In this document: positions 43,080-51,628 of the stretch, in pieces
Layout: each line of letters begins with the position of its first letter
How positions within the stretch are numbered: position 1 is the stretch's first letter
Source of the DNA: an uncultured Aquimarina sp.
GTDB lineage: Bacteria; Bacteroidota; Bacteroidia; Flavobacteriales; Flavobacteriaceae
Direction of reading: 5' to 3'
DNA length: 51,628 nt
Assembly (NCBI GenBank): GCA_947492105.1
Contig: CANLMN010000030.1
Coordinates: 1 to 51,628, forward strand
Notes under the pieces: generated by a model
What the model was told of the DNA's origin: nothing
Databases searched by the model: none
Seen by the model: the letters and a program-made list of their open reading frames with translations, nothing else
Position numbers and translations under genes: made by a program

Positions 43080-44093
43080 ATGAAACGTATATTTATTTTA
43101 ATTCCCTTGTTTATAGGGAGTTTTGCTAGTGCTCAAACACCACCATCAAACCCTCTTTTTATAAATTCAATTGTATCTACCGATATTGATTTTATTAAAG
43201 GAAATGATTCCGATGTTTCTACATCAATTAGTTATAAAGGGCAGGACATAAAAGAAATGCCGGATAGTCGAGGTGGTGATTTGATGGATAATAAAACTTT
43301 TGTTTTTGAAGCTAGTTTTTCTAATGGTAAAAAAGTAGGAATCTGGTGTCATAGTACTTTTGGAAGTCAAGAAGCAGCCAAGAAATATGCGGATAAACTT
43401 TTACCTAGACTAGGGAAACTTCCAGAGCTGATGAGAGATAAGCTTTCTCATGTAATTATTCACAAAGGAGATGCTGGAGCTTTTGCAGAATCTTTAGGTC
43501 ACTTTTTTATGCTATATTCAGATAATATGGATACTCGTATTAGTAATAATGACCTAGAAGAGACTGTATTCCATGAATCAGTACACGCAGCATTAGATGA
43601 AAAATTTTCTAACACCGAGGCTTGGAGACAAGCGCAGAAGGATGATGGAAATTTCATTACAGATTACGCTCAAAGTAGATCAAGTAAAGAAGATCTAGCA
43701 GAAACTACAATTTTTGCATATACGATGATGAAGTATCCTGGACGGCTTTCTTCAGAGACAGAAAACTGGGCAAAGACTCATATACCTAACCGCCTTGCGT
43801 ATATAGAAGAGGTTATTTTTCCAGAATTATCATTGTCTGTAGATAATTTTACTTTTGATCGATCTGCTGCGGCATTGAAAGTATATCCAAATCCTGCTAA
43901 TGACATAGTTAATGTAGAAGTAGAGAAGACTGTAAAAGGTTCTGAATTAACAGTTTATTCGATTACAGGTGTGCTTATGAAAACATTAAAAACCAAAATA
44001 GGAAATAATGAAATAGATATCAAAGAGCTATCTCAAGGCGTGTATTTTGTGAATATGCCTGGGTACAGAGCAACTAAGATTGTGAAGTTGTAA
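43080..44093 (+). CDS. T9SS-exported HExxH protein
   Basis: A 337-residue exported protein with a signal peptide ending SFASAQ (residue 19). The central part contains EETVFHESVHAALDEKFSNT, an HExxH zinc-binding motif, with a downstream acidic segment SSKEDLAETTIFAYTMMKYPG that could supply the third ligand. This suggests a metallopeptidase. Residues about 265-337 are a T9SS type A sorting domain: VYPNPANDIVNVEV, LTVYSITGVLMKTL, IKELSQGVYFVNM and KIVKL. I do not recognise the exact peptidase family. It is followed by a terminator and is not in an operon. Confidence 0.8.
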   Translation: MKRIFILIPLFIGSFASAQTPPSNPLFINSIVSTDIDFIKGNDSDVSTSISYKGQDIKEMPDSRGGDLMDNKTFVFEASFSNGKKVGIWCHSTFGSQEAAKKYADKLLPRLGKLPELMRDKLSHVIIHKGDAGAFAESLGHFFMLYSDNMDTRISNNDLEETVFHESVHAALDEKFSNTEAWRQAQKDDGNFITDYAQSRSSKEDLAETTIFAYTMMKYPGRLSSETENWAKTHIPNRLAYIEEVIFPELSLSVDNFTFDRSAAALKVYPNPANDIVNVEVEKTVKGSELTVYSITGVLMKTLKTKIGNNEIDIKELSQGVYFVNMPGYRATKIVKL

Positions 44094-44211
44094 GCAACTG
44101 TTTTTTAGTGTTTTTTATTGTAAAATCAACCATAGCTATACTCATTGACTGTTCTTGTATTTTGTAGTTTAGACTAGAGAAAAACAGTCTACTCATGAGT
44201 ATAGTATGATT

Positions 44212-44240
44212 AATACCGGAGCTTTCGAAACTCCGGTATT
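44212..44240 (+). terminator. Intrinsic terminator between convergent genes
   Basis: AATACCGGAG/CTCCGGTATT form a perfect 10-bp stem with a 9-nt loop, followed by TTTTTT. It follows the T9SS gene by 118 bp and, in the other direction, the sulfatase operon end, so it may be bidirectional. Confidence 0.85.
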
Positions 44241-44370
44241 TTTTTTGAAAAGTATGGCTGTAGCACGCATTATTAGCAATGATTACTCTATCATAGCGCA
44301 ACCTCTTTTCTATTTCTGGAAAATAGAAATCATGATTAGGATCTCAAATAGGTATGGATTGAATGGTATT

Positions 44371-45702
44371 CTATTTTTTTATACGAGCTAATTCTGCTAA
44401 AAGGACATCTTTTGCTTCAGCATCAGCAGTACTTAATATTAATTGATCCAGTAGGTTTGTTTGTTCTAAGGGGTCGTTTATTAAGTGGAACAAGGCTTCT
44501 TTATCATCAGCAAATTTGATGTATTTATGTGATGTATTCCTTATCGTATAATCTGATGTAGTGCCATCTCTTCCTACTTCTGTATAAGTAAAAGACCGGG
44601 TATTAGCATTACTGTCAGTTAATAAATCTTTAAAACTTTTACTGTCATTAATTTCGGTAGTAGTAGAACCTGCAAGATTTGCAATTGTAGCAAATAGATC
44701 CGTTGTATTGATAAGTGCATCTTCGGTAACATTCTTTCTAGAAATGTTTTTTCCAGCAATTACCATAGGTACATTTACTCCACCTTCATATACGGTGTCT
44801 TTTGTGCCATTTGTATAGCCTTGTCCTACTTTTCTCGGAGTACCATTATCACCTATAAAAATAAATATGGTGTTTTCTTTTTGTGCAGCACTCATCGTGT
44901 TGAGTAAGCGACCCAACTCCGTGTCCATTGCTTCAATCATCGCCATATAATAGGGGAGTGGATTTGCATTGATACTTGCATTGTCAGTAGGTAAAGCTCC
45001 TTGAGTGTGTAGATTTGTTGGGGGTAAATGAAAAGGAGTATGTGGTGCATTGTAGGCTAACCATAGAAACCAAGGTTTGGTCTGATCTTTTATCCAATCA
45101 ATGGCCAAATCTGTGATTTTTGAAGTAGCATAGGTAGTTACATTACTGTCAATGCCATTTGTTGTTAACTCCCAATTGGAATAATCACTGAGACCTCCAC
45201 GCATGAATCCTGCAAAATAGTCCACACCCATCGTATTTGGATGTGTTTTGGTTGATGATAAATGCCATTTTCCGATAACCGCATTGCTATATGCAGATGC
45301 TGTTTCTGTATCCAAATACTGTTGCAAGGATGTTTCGGATGTTGGGAGTTCTATTCCAACTTTAGTAACACCTGTTCTAAAACCATATTTTCCAGTAATG
45401 ATACTTGCTCTAGTGGGGCTACATGTGGGATTAGCCCATACGTTATTAAAAGTAATTCCTGTACTAATCATATTTTGCAAATTAGGCATATTTGGTTTTG
45501 TAGTACCTATGGTGTAACCTGGGGTTGCATCCAATCCCATATCATCTGCAATGATTAACATGATATTGGGTTTGTCAGAAACAACGGGATCTGGGGTTGG
45601 TTGGGATATGATTTCGGGAGTTGTGATTGTAGGGTCGTCAGAACTACATGCTGTCATAAGTACAATACTGCTAAGAAATAGTAAGAAGTTGTTCATAGTC
45701 AT
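44371..45702 (-). CDS. Sulfatase (arylsulfatase-like lipoprotein)
   Basis: A 443-residue lipoprotein with a signal peptide and lipobox LMTAC (Cys19). The sulfatase core is complete. Metal Asp residues are in IMLIIADDMGLDATPGY, and the formylglycine motif CSPTR at residues 94-98 continues RASIITGKYGFRTGV. WHLSSTKTHPNTMG (sulfate/metal His/Lys), AYNAPHTPFHLPP and FIGDNGTPRKVGQGYTNG follow. The Cys-type motif needs a formylglycine-generating enzyme encoded elsewhere. It is probably surface- or periplasm-anchored and desulfates marine polysaccharides or aryl sulfates. It is the last gene of a YHYH-YwqK-SCO-sulfatase operon, 17 bp after the SCO gene. Confidence 0.93.
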   Translation of the reverse strand: MTMNNFLLFLSSIVLMTACSSDDPTITTPEIISQPTPDPVVSDKPNIMLIIADDMGLDATPGYTIGTTKPNMPNLQNMISTGITFNNVWANPTCSPTRASIITGKYGFRTGVTKVGIELPTSETSLQQYLDTETASAYSNAVIGKWHLSSTKTHPNTMGVDYFAGFMRGGLSDYSNWELTTNGIDSNVTTYATSKITDLAIDWIKDQTKPWFLWLAYNAPHTPFHLPPTNLHTQGALPTDNASINANPLPYYMAMIEAMDTELGRLLNTMSAAQKENTIFIFIGDNGTPRKVGQGYTNGTKDTVYEGGVNVPMVIAGKNISRKNVTEDALINTTDLFATIANLAGSTTTEINDSKSFKDLLTDSNANTRSFTYTEVGRDGTTSDYTIRNTSHKYIKFADDKEALFHLINDPLEQTNLLDQLILSTADAEAKDVLLAELARIKK

Positions 45703-45719
45703 TATTTTATAATTCTCGA

Positions 45720-46379
45720 TTAAAGTTCTTTTTTTAATATGGATATATGACGTTGTAGCCTTTGAATATCTACAGGCAATGTACCGTTATAAACACCACG
45801 GATATATCCTTCTGGTCCTATAAGTACAAAGTTTTCGGTATGGATAAAACTAGTTTCATCTTGTGTTTTGATAAAGTCCTCATCAGCAAAATATCCTGCA
45901 CGTGCGATATCATAAATTGCTTTTTTGTTTCCAGTAACCAAGTTCCATTTTGTTGAATCTACCTTGTTGTTTTTAGCATACTCTGCTAGTACAGGAATGG
46001 AGTCATGTCCCGGCATTACGGTGTGCGAAAGCAAAAGAATATCAGGGTCAGAGGCATATGCATCTTGTAGTATATTCATACTTTTGGCGAGTTTAGGGCA
46101 AATTCCAGGGCATTTAGTAAAGAAAAAATCGGCTACATAGATTTTTCCTGTATATGTAGTATTTGTGACAGGTTTTCCATTTTGATTCAGAAAGGAAAAA
46201 TCTGGAATTTTGTGTACTTTCTTATTCCACTCTGGGGTAAAATCGGGGGAATTAAAATAGGGGAGTTGTGCTATTTTTTCTTCTGCTATCTCGTCGTGGG
46301 TTGTGCTTGTGTGCCGACACCCAGAAAAAGCTATTACCGTCCATAGAATACCTATTACAAAAAGATTATTTGATTTCAT
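45720..46379 (-). CDS. SCO1/SenC family copper-binding thioredoxin-fold protein
   Basis: The 219-residue product has an N-terminal lipoprotein-like signal (VIGILWTVIAFSGC) and the SCO domain. The copper-binding pair is in ADFFFTKCPGICPKLAKSM (CxxxC) and the conserved His is in FIHTENFVLIGPEGYIRGVYNG. SCO proteins deliver copper to cytochrome oxidase or regulate copper and redox homeostasis. It overlaps the preceding YwqK-like gene by 14 bp and precedes the sulfatase by 17 bp. Its presence with a YHYH protein suggests copper handling rather than cytochrome oxidase assembly, as no cta genes are nearby. Confidence 0.93.
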   Translation of the reverse strand: MKSNNLFVIGILWTVIAFSGCRHTSTTHDEIAEEKIAQLPYFNSPDFTPEWNKKVHKIPDFSFLNQNGKPVTNTTYTGKIYVADFFFTKCPGICPKLAKSMNILQDAYASDPDILLLSHTVMPGHDSIPVLAEYAKNNKVDSTKWNLVTGNKKAIYDIARAGYFADEDFIKTQDETSFIHTENFVLIGPEGYIRGVYNGTLPVDIQRLQRHISILKKEL

Positions 46380-46929
46380 TAGAGTCGGTTTTTACAGTAA
46401 AACATTTTTTGAGGCCAATAAGCCCAAAACGCTCACCATTTCGTACTTCGTAATTAGCTTTGATAGCGCCACTTTGCTTCCATAATTTTTGTGAACCTAT
46501 TTCTTTTCCGTGAGTATAATGAAATGATTTATATTGTTGTCCTTCGGTATACCATTCTATAATTTCACCATGATATGCACCGTGTAGATCAAAGTTATAT
46601 TCGAATTTGGGGTTAGTATTTGGCCACCAACCTCTATGAGTACCTGTTTTAGTGCCTCGAGTGTAATAGCGCTCTACAGCTAATTGATTGTTGTTGTACC
46701 ATTGTCTTTCTACTCCATTTTTACGCCCTTTTTTATAGGTTATAGAGGATTGCATGACACCATTCTCAAAATGTTGCTGTAACTGTCCTTCAAAAGGTTT
46801 TTTTTTGTGAAGCAGCACTCCGTTTTCTAATATCAAATTTGGATCTGATGGATCTAGGATTGCTGGTTCCGAAACGGTATTACAGGAAGTAAGTATAAAC
46901 CAAATACTGAGGTAAAGAAGCGTTTTCAT
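46366..46929 (-). CDS. YwqK-like MORN-repeat lipoprotein
   Basis: A 187-residue lipoprotein (WFILTSCNTVSEPA, Cys16) with repeated beta-hairpin modules of the MORN/YwqK type: PFEGQLQQHFENGVMQSSIT, KKGRKNGVERQWYNNNQLAV, TRGTKTGTHRGWWPNTNP, GAYHGEIIEWYTEGQQYKSF and KEIGSQKLWKQSGAIKA. The family is labelled as toxin-antitoxin YwqK antitoxin in databases, but a membrane-anchored exported version without a toxin partner argues against that role. It probably serves as a structural or scaffold protein. It starts right after the YHYH gene stop and overlaps the SCO gene. Confidence 0.85.
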   Translation of the reverse strand: MKTLLYLSIWFILTSCNTVSEPAILDPSDPNLILENGVLLHKKKPFEGQLQQHFENGVMQSSITYKKGRKNGVERQWYNNNQLAVERYYTRGTKTGTHRGWWPNTNPKFEYNFDLHGAYHGEIIEWYTEGQQYKSFHYTHGKEIGSQKLWKQSGAIKANYEVRNGERFGLIGLKKCFTVKTDSNEIK

Positions 46930-47718
46930 TTATTGTGTAATATTTCCTGGTGTTCCAAAAAAGCCATTTCCATTAATATAAGGGTCTTCACTAGTAATGT
47001 GATAATGATAAATCCCTTGCGGGAAATCCGAGGTAACCCCTGTATGACCGTGATATACATCAAGATCTGTATTGGTGATTCGTTCCCCATTCTCTAGAGG
47101 TCCATAAACGGGAAAACCATCTGCCAAAAGCCCTAAAAAAGCACTATCCCCAAATGTAGTTGTAAGATAAGTGGGCTCTATATGATAGTGATATTGTCCT
47201 CTCATTTGTGGATGACCAAGCCATTTGTCAAAGGAATTGATTTCTCTGGTTAGTGGTTCATCTGGACCTGCATATTGATTATAGAAAACTACTCCATTTC
47301 TAGAAATACCTATTGGACCAAGAGGAGTAGCCTCGTGGTTTGTTGCTTCTTTAGGTTTTAAAGGGATTGTCAAAACAATATTTTGTGCAGCTATTGTATT
47401 AGGGTTTTGTCTCCAGTTGGGGTTTGTACCTTGATACTCGGTGTGGAGTGCATTTTCTTCAGGCCAATACGGACTCGTATGATTAGGTAGACCTTGGGAG
47501 GTAAAAATAACATTTTCACCACTGATCTCATAAGAAAGACCTGTGCCTTCAAATTTTGATAATATGGAGGTAATCGTATAATCAGTGGCCACTGGAGGCG
47601 AAATAGGAGTGGGGTCTGTATTAGAAGGTGTAATAATATTGCCGTCATCATTTGAGCATGCGAGCAGTACAAGGATTGTTATAAAGGATAAGTAGGTGAT
47701 TTTTTTGTATCGATTCAT
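46930..47718 (-). CDS. YHYH domain lipoprotein
   Basis: A 262-residue lipoprotein (ITILVLLACSNDDGN, Cys21) of the YHYH family. Paired family motifs are visible: MRGQYHYHIEPTYL and QGIYHYHITSEDPYI, plus GHPQM, GLLADGFPVYGPLENG and HTGVTSDFPQG. The repeated YHYH and the surrounding His residues are plausible transition-metal ligands. It is the first gene of a four-gene operon with a YwqK-like lipoprotein, a SCO copper protein and a sulfatase. The stop of this gene abuts the next start. I suspect copper binding, which is inference. Confidence 0.88.
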   Translation of the reverse strand: MNRYKKITYLSFITILVLLACSNDDGNIITPSNTDPTPISPPVATDYTITSILSKFEGTGLSYEISGENVIFTSQGLPNHTSPYWPEENALHTEYQGTNPNWRQNPNTIAAQNIVLTIPLKPKEATNHEATPLGPIGISRNGVVFYNQYAGPDEPLTREINSFDKWLGHPQMRGQYHYHIEPTYLTTTFGDSAFLGLLADGFPVYGPLENGERITNTDLDVYHGHTGVTSDFPQGIYHYHITSEDPYINGNGFFGTPGNITQ

Positions 47719-48101
47719 AGTATTTGGGGATTAGGGGTTATGATATTAAGATGAGATTTTTCAATAAAGGTTTAATTTTCAGGACAAAATTTATTTTGGT
47801 ACGAATGTTTTACACGGTCGACTTATTTGATTTTTTTGTGTTTTTTTGAAAAAAAAGAGGATTATTCCCTTACACCTCGATGTTTTTCTTGTTTTTAAAG
47901 ATGTAGCCAAATGCGTTAAAAAACTTTTAATTTATTTGAATCCAAAAAGTGTAGAACTATCCTATTCTAAAGTATGCCAAGACAGAACCAATTATTGAAT
48001 GAATCCTTGATTACAAAGTGTAAATAGCACACAAACTATCCATGAATTACAAATAGTAAAATATAGCATCTATTTGCTTCAGGTAATTGTTCAATAGCTA
48101 A
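47719..48101. other. Non-coding gap upstream of the YHYH operon
   Basis: No supported ORF. It contains A/T runs upstream of the YHYH start and no convincing TAnnTTTG box on that strand. The remainder of this intergenic region, up to 48664, holds a full A element and the lpxD promoter box. Confidence 0.4.
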
Positions 48102-48261
48102 TACCAAATTAGCTATATACTGTCGCATATCGCCTTGTTCTTTTTCCATCTAAATGCCTTGTTCATATATTTCATAGCTAAGGCTATGCAACAGCATCAC
48201 GGTGTTTTTACATAAAAAAATAACAGTGTCATTAATACGGATTTATATGCCTAAATTGGTA
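48102..48261 (-). repeat. Full-length A element (160 bp)
   Basis: In reverse orientation it starts TACCAAATTAGCTATATA and ends TGCCTAAATTGGTA. The core reads CATAGCTAAGGCTATGC. Flanks are TAA on the left and TTA on the right, so the duplication is TNA with one mismatch. This copy gives the uninterrupted site for the B insertion at 33540. Confidence 0.8.
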
Positions 48262-48572
48262 TTATTGAATAAAAGACTATTTTGTTATTAGTTTTTTAAA
48301 CAGGAGGGATTATTTATTTTAAAAATAGGGTTTTTAAATCAGTATTTCAAGTATTTGTTAAAAAATAGGGTGATTTGTATCTCAAAAATTAAGATGTCGT
48401 AAAAGTAGTTAAAGACGAAAGTATATTTGAAAATTAAGAATGATTATGTCAAGTAAAATTTCAATTCTACTTCTAGAAGCGTTTTGTGTGAGCACAAAAA
48501 CTATTTAACAAACCATAAATAAATGTAGAATATTCTGTTGTCTACAATATGATACACTTCGTTTATTTTTAG

Positions 48573-48580
48573 TAAATTTG
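48573..48580 (+). promoter_or_regulatory. Candidate -7 box for lpxD
   Basis: TAAATTTG matches TAnnTTTG and lies 84 bp upstream of the lpxD ATG at 48665. The -33 element is not clear. Confidence 0.45.
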
Positions 48581-48664
48581 CCCTCTGTACTTTTTTGGAA
48601 AAATAGTACGATAGACAAAAATATAGTAATATCTATTAGTTAAATAATCACATAAGATAACTAG

Positions 48665-49657
48665 ATGAAATCATTTACAGTAAAGGGAATTAACACTATT
48701 ATAAACGGAAGCTTAGTAGGAGAAACAGACCAAATTATAGATGGATTAGAGCATCTTGAAAAAGCGCAAGAAAATCAAATTACTTTTATAGGTAGTGTTA
48801 AATATTCTCGTTTATGGCCAAAGTCAAAAGCTAAGGTTGCGATTGTAAATGAAAATTTGAAGTTGGAGCCAGGAGAAGGACGTGTTTTGATCAAGGTGAA
48901 GAATGCGGATTTGGCAATGGCCAAACTATTAGAAGAATTCAAGCCCAACGCTCCACATTTTGATCAGGATATTCATCCAACGGCAGTGATACATGATTCT
49001 GTTAAAATAGGAAAAGCGTGTAAGATTGGTGCAAATAGTTATATCGGCAAAGATGTAGTGTTAGAGGATGGAGTAATTATTTACCCTAATGTCTCAATTT
49101 TTGATGAAACTACAATCGGAAAAGATACTGTTATTTGGTCTGGGGCTGTTATTAGAGAGCGTACGGTGATTGGTGCGCAATGTATTTTTCATAATAATGT
49201 GAGTATTGGAGCCGATGGATTTGGGTATCGCCCAAGTGATGATGGAGGTGGTTTGGTTAAAATCCCGCATATCGGGAATGTAGTGATTGGTAATGGGGTA
49301 GAAATTGGAGCCAATTCGTGTGTTGATCGAGCAAAATTTAGCTCCACAATTATTGGTGATGGCTGTAAAATCGATAATCAAGTACAAATAGGACATAACT
49401 CAGTGATGGGTCGTTCTTGTATTATGGCAGGGCATAGTGGTTTAGCAGGTTCTGTTACATTAGGAGATGGAGTTATCATTGGAGGTAGTGCATCGATTAA
49501 AGATCATACAACGATACATTCTGGAGTAACAGTTGGAGCTGGATCTGGAGTCATGGGAGATATAGAAGCAGGTAAAACCGTATTAGGATACCCTGCATGT
49601 GACGCTCGAGATATGCTCAAGCAATGGGTAGCATTACGAAAACTAGCAAAACAATAG
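48665..49657 (+). CDS. lpxD: UDP-3-O-(3-hydroxyacyl)glucosamine N-acyltransferase LpxD
   Basis: A 330-residue acyltransferase with an N-terminal uridine-binding LpxD domain (residues 1-100) followed by a left-handed beta-helix of hexapeptide repeats (IGKACKIGANSYIGKDVVLE, IGADGFGYRPSDDGG). GFGYRPSDDGGG and the catalytic His of QIGHNSVMGRS are as in LpxD. It adds the second hydroxyacyl chain in lipid A biosynthesis. The C-terminus VLGYPACDARDMLKQWVALR is typical. It is not next to lpxA/lpxC/fabZ here, so it may be a second LpxD copy, which some flavobacteria have. It is 46 bp upstream of the helicase. Confidence 0.92.
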   Translation: MKSFTVKGINTIINGSLVGETDQIIDGLEHLEKAQENQITFIGSVKYSRLWPKSKAKVAIVNENLKLEPGEGRVLIKVKNADLAMAKLLEEFKPNAPHFDQDIHPTAVIHDSVKIGKACKIGANSYIGKDVVLEDGVIIYPNVSIFDETTIGKDTVIWSGAVIRERTVIGAQCIFHNNVSIGADGFGYRPSDDGGGLVKIPHIGNVVIGNGVEIGANSCVDRAKFSSTIIGDGCKIDNQVQIGHNSVMGRSCIMAGHSGLAGSVTLGDGVIIGGSASIKDHTTIHSGVTVGAGSGVMGDIEAGKTVLGYPACDARDMLKQWVALRKLAKQ

Positions 49658-49703
49658 ATTAGATCTAAAGTAAAGAAAAAAACATCTAAATTAAGACCTC
49701 TTT

Positions 49704-51257
49704 ATGTCCAAAGAATTAATTGAATCTGAAGAAACAAAAACAGGAAAACAATTATATAGTTATCAGAAAGGTGCAATCAATAAAATCTTTAAGTGCTTTG
49801 AAGATGCACCAGAAGATTACCATTTGCTTTACCAGCTACCCACGGGTGGGGGTAAAACGGTGATTTTTTCGGAAATTGTCCGACAATATCTGAAGTTGCA
49901 TCAAAAAAAGGTTTTAATACTCACGCATCGTATTGAATTATGCAAGCAAACTTCCAAAATGCTTGAGAGCTTTGGTGTCGTCAATAAGGTAATTGATAGC
50001 AAAGCTAATTTGGATGATCAAGAGCAGTATACTTGCTTTGTAGCAATGGTAGAAACATTGAATAACCGACTCAATGATGGGCAATTAGATATATCTGATA
50101 TTGGTTTAGTGATTATTGATGAGGCGCATTATAATTCTTTTACAAAATTATTTAAATTTTTCGAAAAATCTTTTGTTCTAGGAGTAACAGCTACTCCATT
50201 AAGTTCAAATGTAAAACTCCCAATGCGAGACAATTATAATGAATTAATTGTTGGGGAGACTATAGAGTCACTGATCAAAAATAAATTTTTGTCAAGGGCA
50301 GAAGTATGGGCCTATAACATGGGGTTAACGTCTCTTGAGGTAGGATCAAATGGTGATTATACGGTAAAGTCATCAGAAGATTTGTATACCAATAGTGCGA
50401 TGCTTAATACGCTATTAGAAGCCTATCGTAAACATTCATTAGGAAAGAAAACGTTAATCTTTAATAATGGAATTAATACTTCCTTGTATGTATATGATAC
50501 ATTTCGCGCAGCAGGGTACCCAACAGCACATTTGGATAATACGGCAACAAAGAATCAGCGAAAACAGATCCTGAAATGGTTCAAAGAGACACCTAATGCA
50601 ATTTTAAGCTCCGTGAGTATTTTGACTACTGGTTTTGATGAACCTACAGTAGATACAATTATACTGAATAGAGCTACAAAATCCTTGACATTATATTATC
50701 AAATGATTGGTCGTGGGTCTCGTATTTTGGATAATAAAGACAAATTTACGGTGATAGATTTGGGTAATAATTATTATCGATTTGGGCCGTGGGGAGCAGA
50801 TTTGGATTGGCAAAAAATATTTAATGCTCCTGATTATTACATGGATAAAATCCTAAATGATGAGGATATAGAGCAAAATTTTAAACATGAGATGCCAGAA
50901 GCATTACGTGCAGAATTTGCGAAGTCCCAAGAGGTGTATTTTGATATCAAAGAGTGTTATACAAATTCGGTACAAAATGGAGAATCTTCTAAGGTCGTGT
51001 TAGAAAAATCAATAGCGCAACATGCCAAAATCTGTATTGAGAATAGCGAAGATCTTTATGACGGTTTAGCACTGGCAAAAATGCTGGGACCAGATATTGA
51101 GCATAGAATACAAATGTACGCAAAGTGTATAAGCAAAAGTACACACAATTTTCTGAAATGGTTAAAGGATGATTATAAACAGAAACTCAACACCTATCTT
51201 AGAGAGAATTTTGATAGGGTTTTTGAAGAGATCCACGGAAGACCTCCAGAGGATTAG
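49704..51257 (+). CDS. DEAD/DEAH-box SF2 helicase (DNA/RNA)
   Basis: A 517-residue superfamily 2 helicase with Walker A LPTGGGKTVIFSEIV near residue 46, DEAH box VIIDEAHYNSF near residue 137, motif III LGVTATPLSS, and in the second RecA domain NGINTSLYVYDTFRAAGYPT, ILTTGFDEPTVDTIIL and motif VI QMIGRGSR. The architecture resembles the SSL2/type III restriction helicase subgroup but has no nuclease or other domain attached. The last about 150 residues are helical and unique. It is 46 bp after lpxD and may be co-transcribed with it. Its role is undetermined. Confidence 0.88.
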   Translation: MSKELIESEETKTGKQLYSYQKGAINKIFKCFEDAPEDYHLLYQLPTGGGKTVIFSEIVRQYLKLHQKKVLILTHRIELCKQTSKMLESFGVVNKVIDSKANLDDQEQYTCFVAMVETLNNRLNDGQLDISDIGLVIIDEAHYNSFTKLFKFFEKSFVLGVTATPLSSNVKLPMRDNYNELIVGETIESLIKNKFLSRAEVWAYNMGLTSLEVGSNGDYTVKSSEDLYTNSAMLNTLLEAYRKHSLGKKTLIFNNGINTSLYVYDTFRAAGYPTAHLDNTATKNQRKQILKWFKETPNAILSSVSILTTGFDEPTVDTIILNRATKSLTLYYQMIGRGSRILDNKDKFTVIDLGNNYYRFGPWGADLDWQKIFNAPDYYMDKILNDEDIEQNFKHEMPEALRAEFAKSQEVYFDIKECYTNSVQNGESSKVVLEKSIAQHAKICIENSEDLYDGLALAKMLGPDIEHRIQMYAKCISKSTHNFLKWLKDDYKQKLNTYLRENFDRVFEEIHGRPPED

Positions 51258-51628
51258 TATGATCAATGGAGGCGCTAATAGAAATATAGTGTCTCTTTGG
51301 CTTTTGAAAATATAGGTACTGCACTTTTTTTAATGCTATTTGGAGTATATTTTTATGCCATTTGTAATTGAATTTGTTTCTATTTATCCGCCACACTTGC
51401 ACAAGGGAGAAAACGATCAACAAATGGTATAATACACCAACAAACAGCAGCATAAATGATATTAATTAGAACTTAATTTAACCATAAAACTGTTCTATAA
51501 ATTGGGATGATCAGCATAATACCATGAAAAATGTAATTATACCAAATTAAGTAGGGTCTGCTGAAAAACTGTATACTTGTTGTTTTCCAGTTGATTATTG
51601 TTATATTTAATCAACCAAGTGCAAGGAA
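51258..51628. other. Right-edge gap with repeat fragments and a possible IS end
   Basis: No supported gene. AACAAATGGTATAA at 51419-51432 and TACCATGAAAAATGTAATTA at 51520-51539 resemble B and C ends. From about 51553 the sequence GGGTCTGCTGAAAAACTG has the look of an insertion-sequence terminus continuing past the window edge, but no transposase frame is visible. Confidence 0.35.

Noticed and set aside
46366-46929. Toxin-antitoxin system, from the family name YwqK antitoxin
   Set aside because: The protein is a lipoprotein with MORN-like repeats in an operon with SCO and sulfatase, and no toxin gene is adjacent.

Overview
The window is AT-rich bacterial chromosome from a member of the Bacteroidota, most likely a Flavobacteriaceae-type marine organism. 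The evidence is two secreted proteins with type IX secretion (T9SS type A) C-terminal sorting domains, several lipoproteins, a MutS2 without Smr domain, DUF4494, DUF3820 and DUF922 proteins, a DinB/DnaE mutagenesis-type cassette, and promoter boxes of the Bacteroidota form TAnnTTTG. No rRNA, tRNA or CRISPR array is visible. Both edges touch probable insertion-sequence DNA.

Layout. 1-673: truncated HTH transposase running off the left edge, a broken EEP-family gene end and nested repeat fragments. 674-8899 (minus strand): YjbQ, RecQ, MutS2, an NTF2-like protein and a photolyase/SDR/SRPBCC operon, divergent from a lipoprotein gene at 9065 across a 32-bp perfect-arm palindrome. 9065-16732: T9SS P-domain protein, a decayed copy of its 3' end, an EamA-type transporter, ThiE, a single-domain DEAD-like protein, SDR, VOC, DUF4494 and a quinol-monooxygenase-like protein. 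17060-25670 (plus): exonuclease/GIY-YIG protein, dinB-dnaE pair and two metal ABC permeases. 25984-31741 (plus): guaA, LysM receptor-like protein, DUF922, DUF3820 and a thioredoxin-like protein. 32501-42461: secreted hypothetical, lysA, hisS, an ocd-thrC-kinase operon behind a structured leader with a terminator, and MscS. 43080-51257: T9SS HExxH protein, a YHYH/YwqK-like/SCO/sulfatase operon, lpxD and an SF2 helicase.

The most unusual content is non-coding. At least three families of about 160-bp fold-back elements (called A, B and C here) occupy the intergenic spaces. They carry TACC...GGTA ends, make 3-bp TNA target duplications and share a central core close to GCATAGCCKTAGYTA. Full B copies are always nested inside A or C copies, three with perfect TAA duplications and reconstructable empty sites. 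One copy is an A/C chimera joined at the core, and several others are half-elements that end at the core. One A copy uses the stop codon of the kinase gene as its target.

Functional groupings: DNA repair and mutagenesis (RecQ, MutS2, photolyase, exo/GIY-YIG, DinB, DnaE), amino-acid metabolism (LysA, OCD-ThrC-kinase), translation and purines (HisS, GuaA), envelope and secretion (LpxD, T9SS cargo, LysM, DUF922), and a possibly copper-linked lipoprotein/sulfatase operon.
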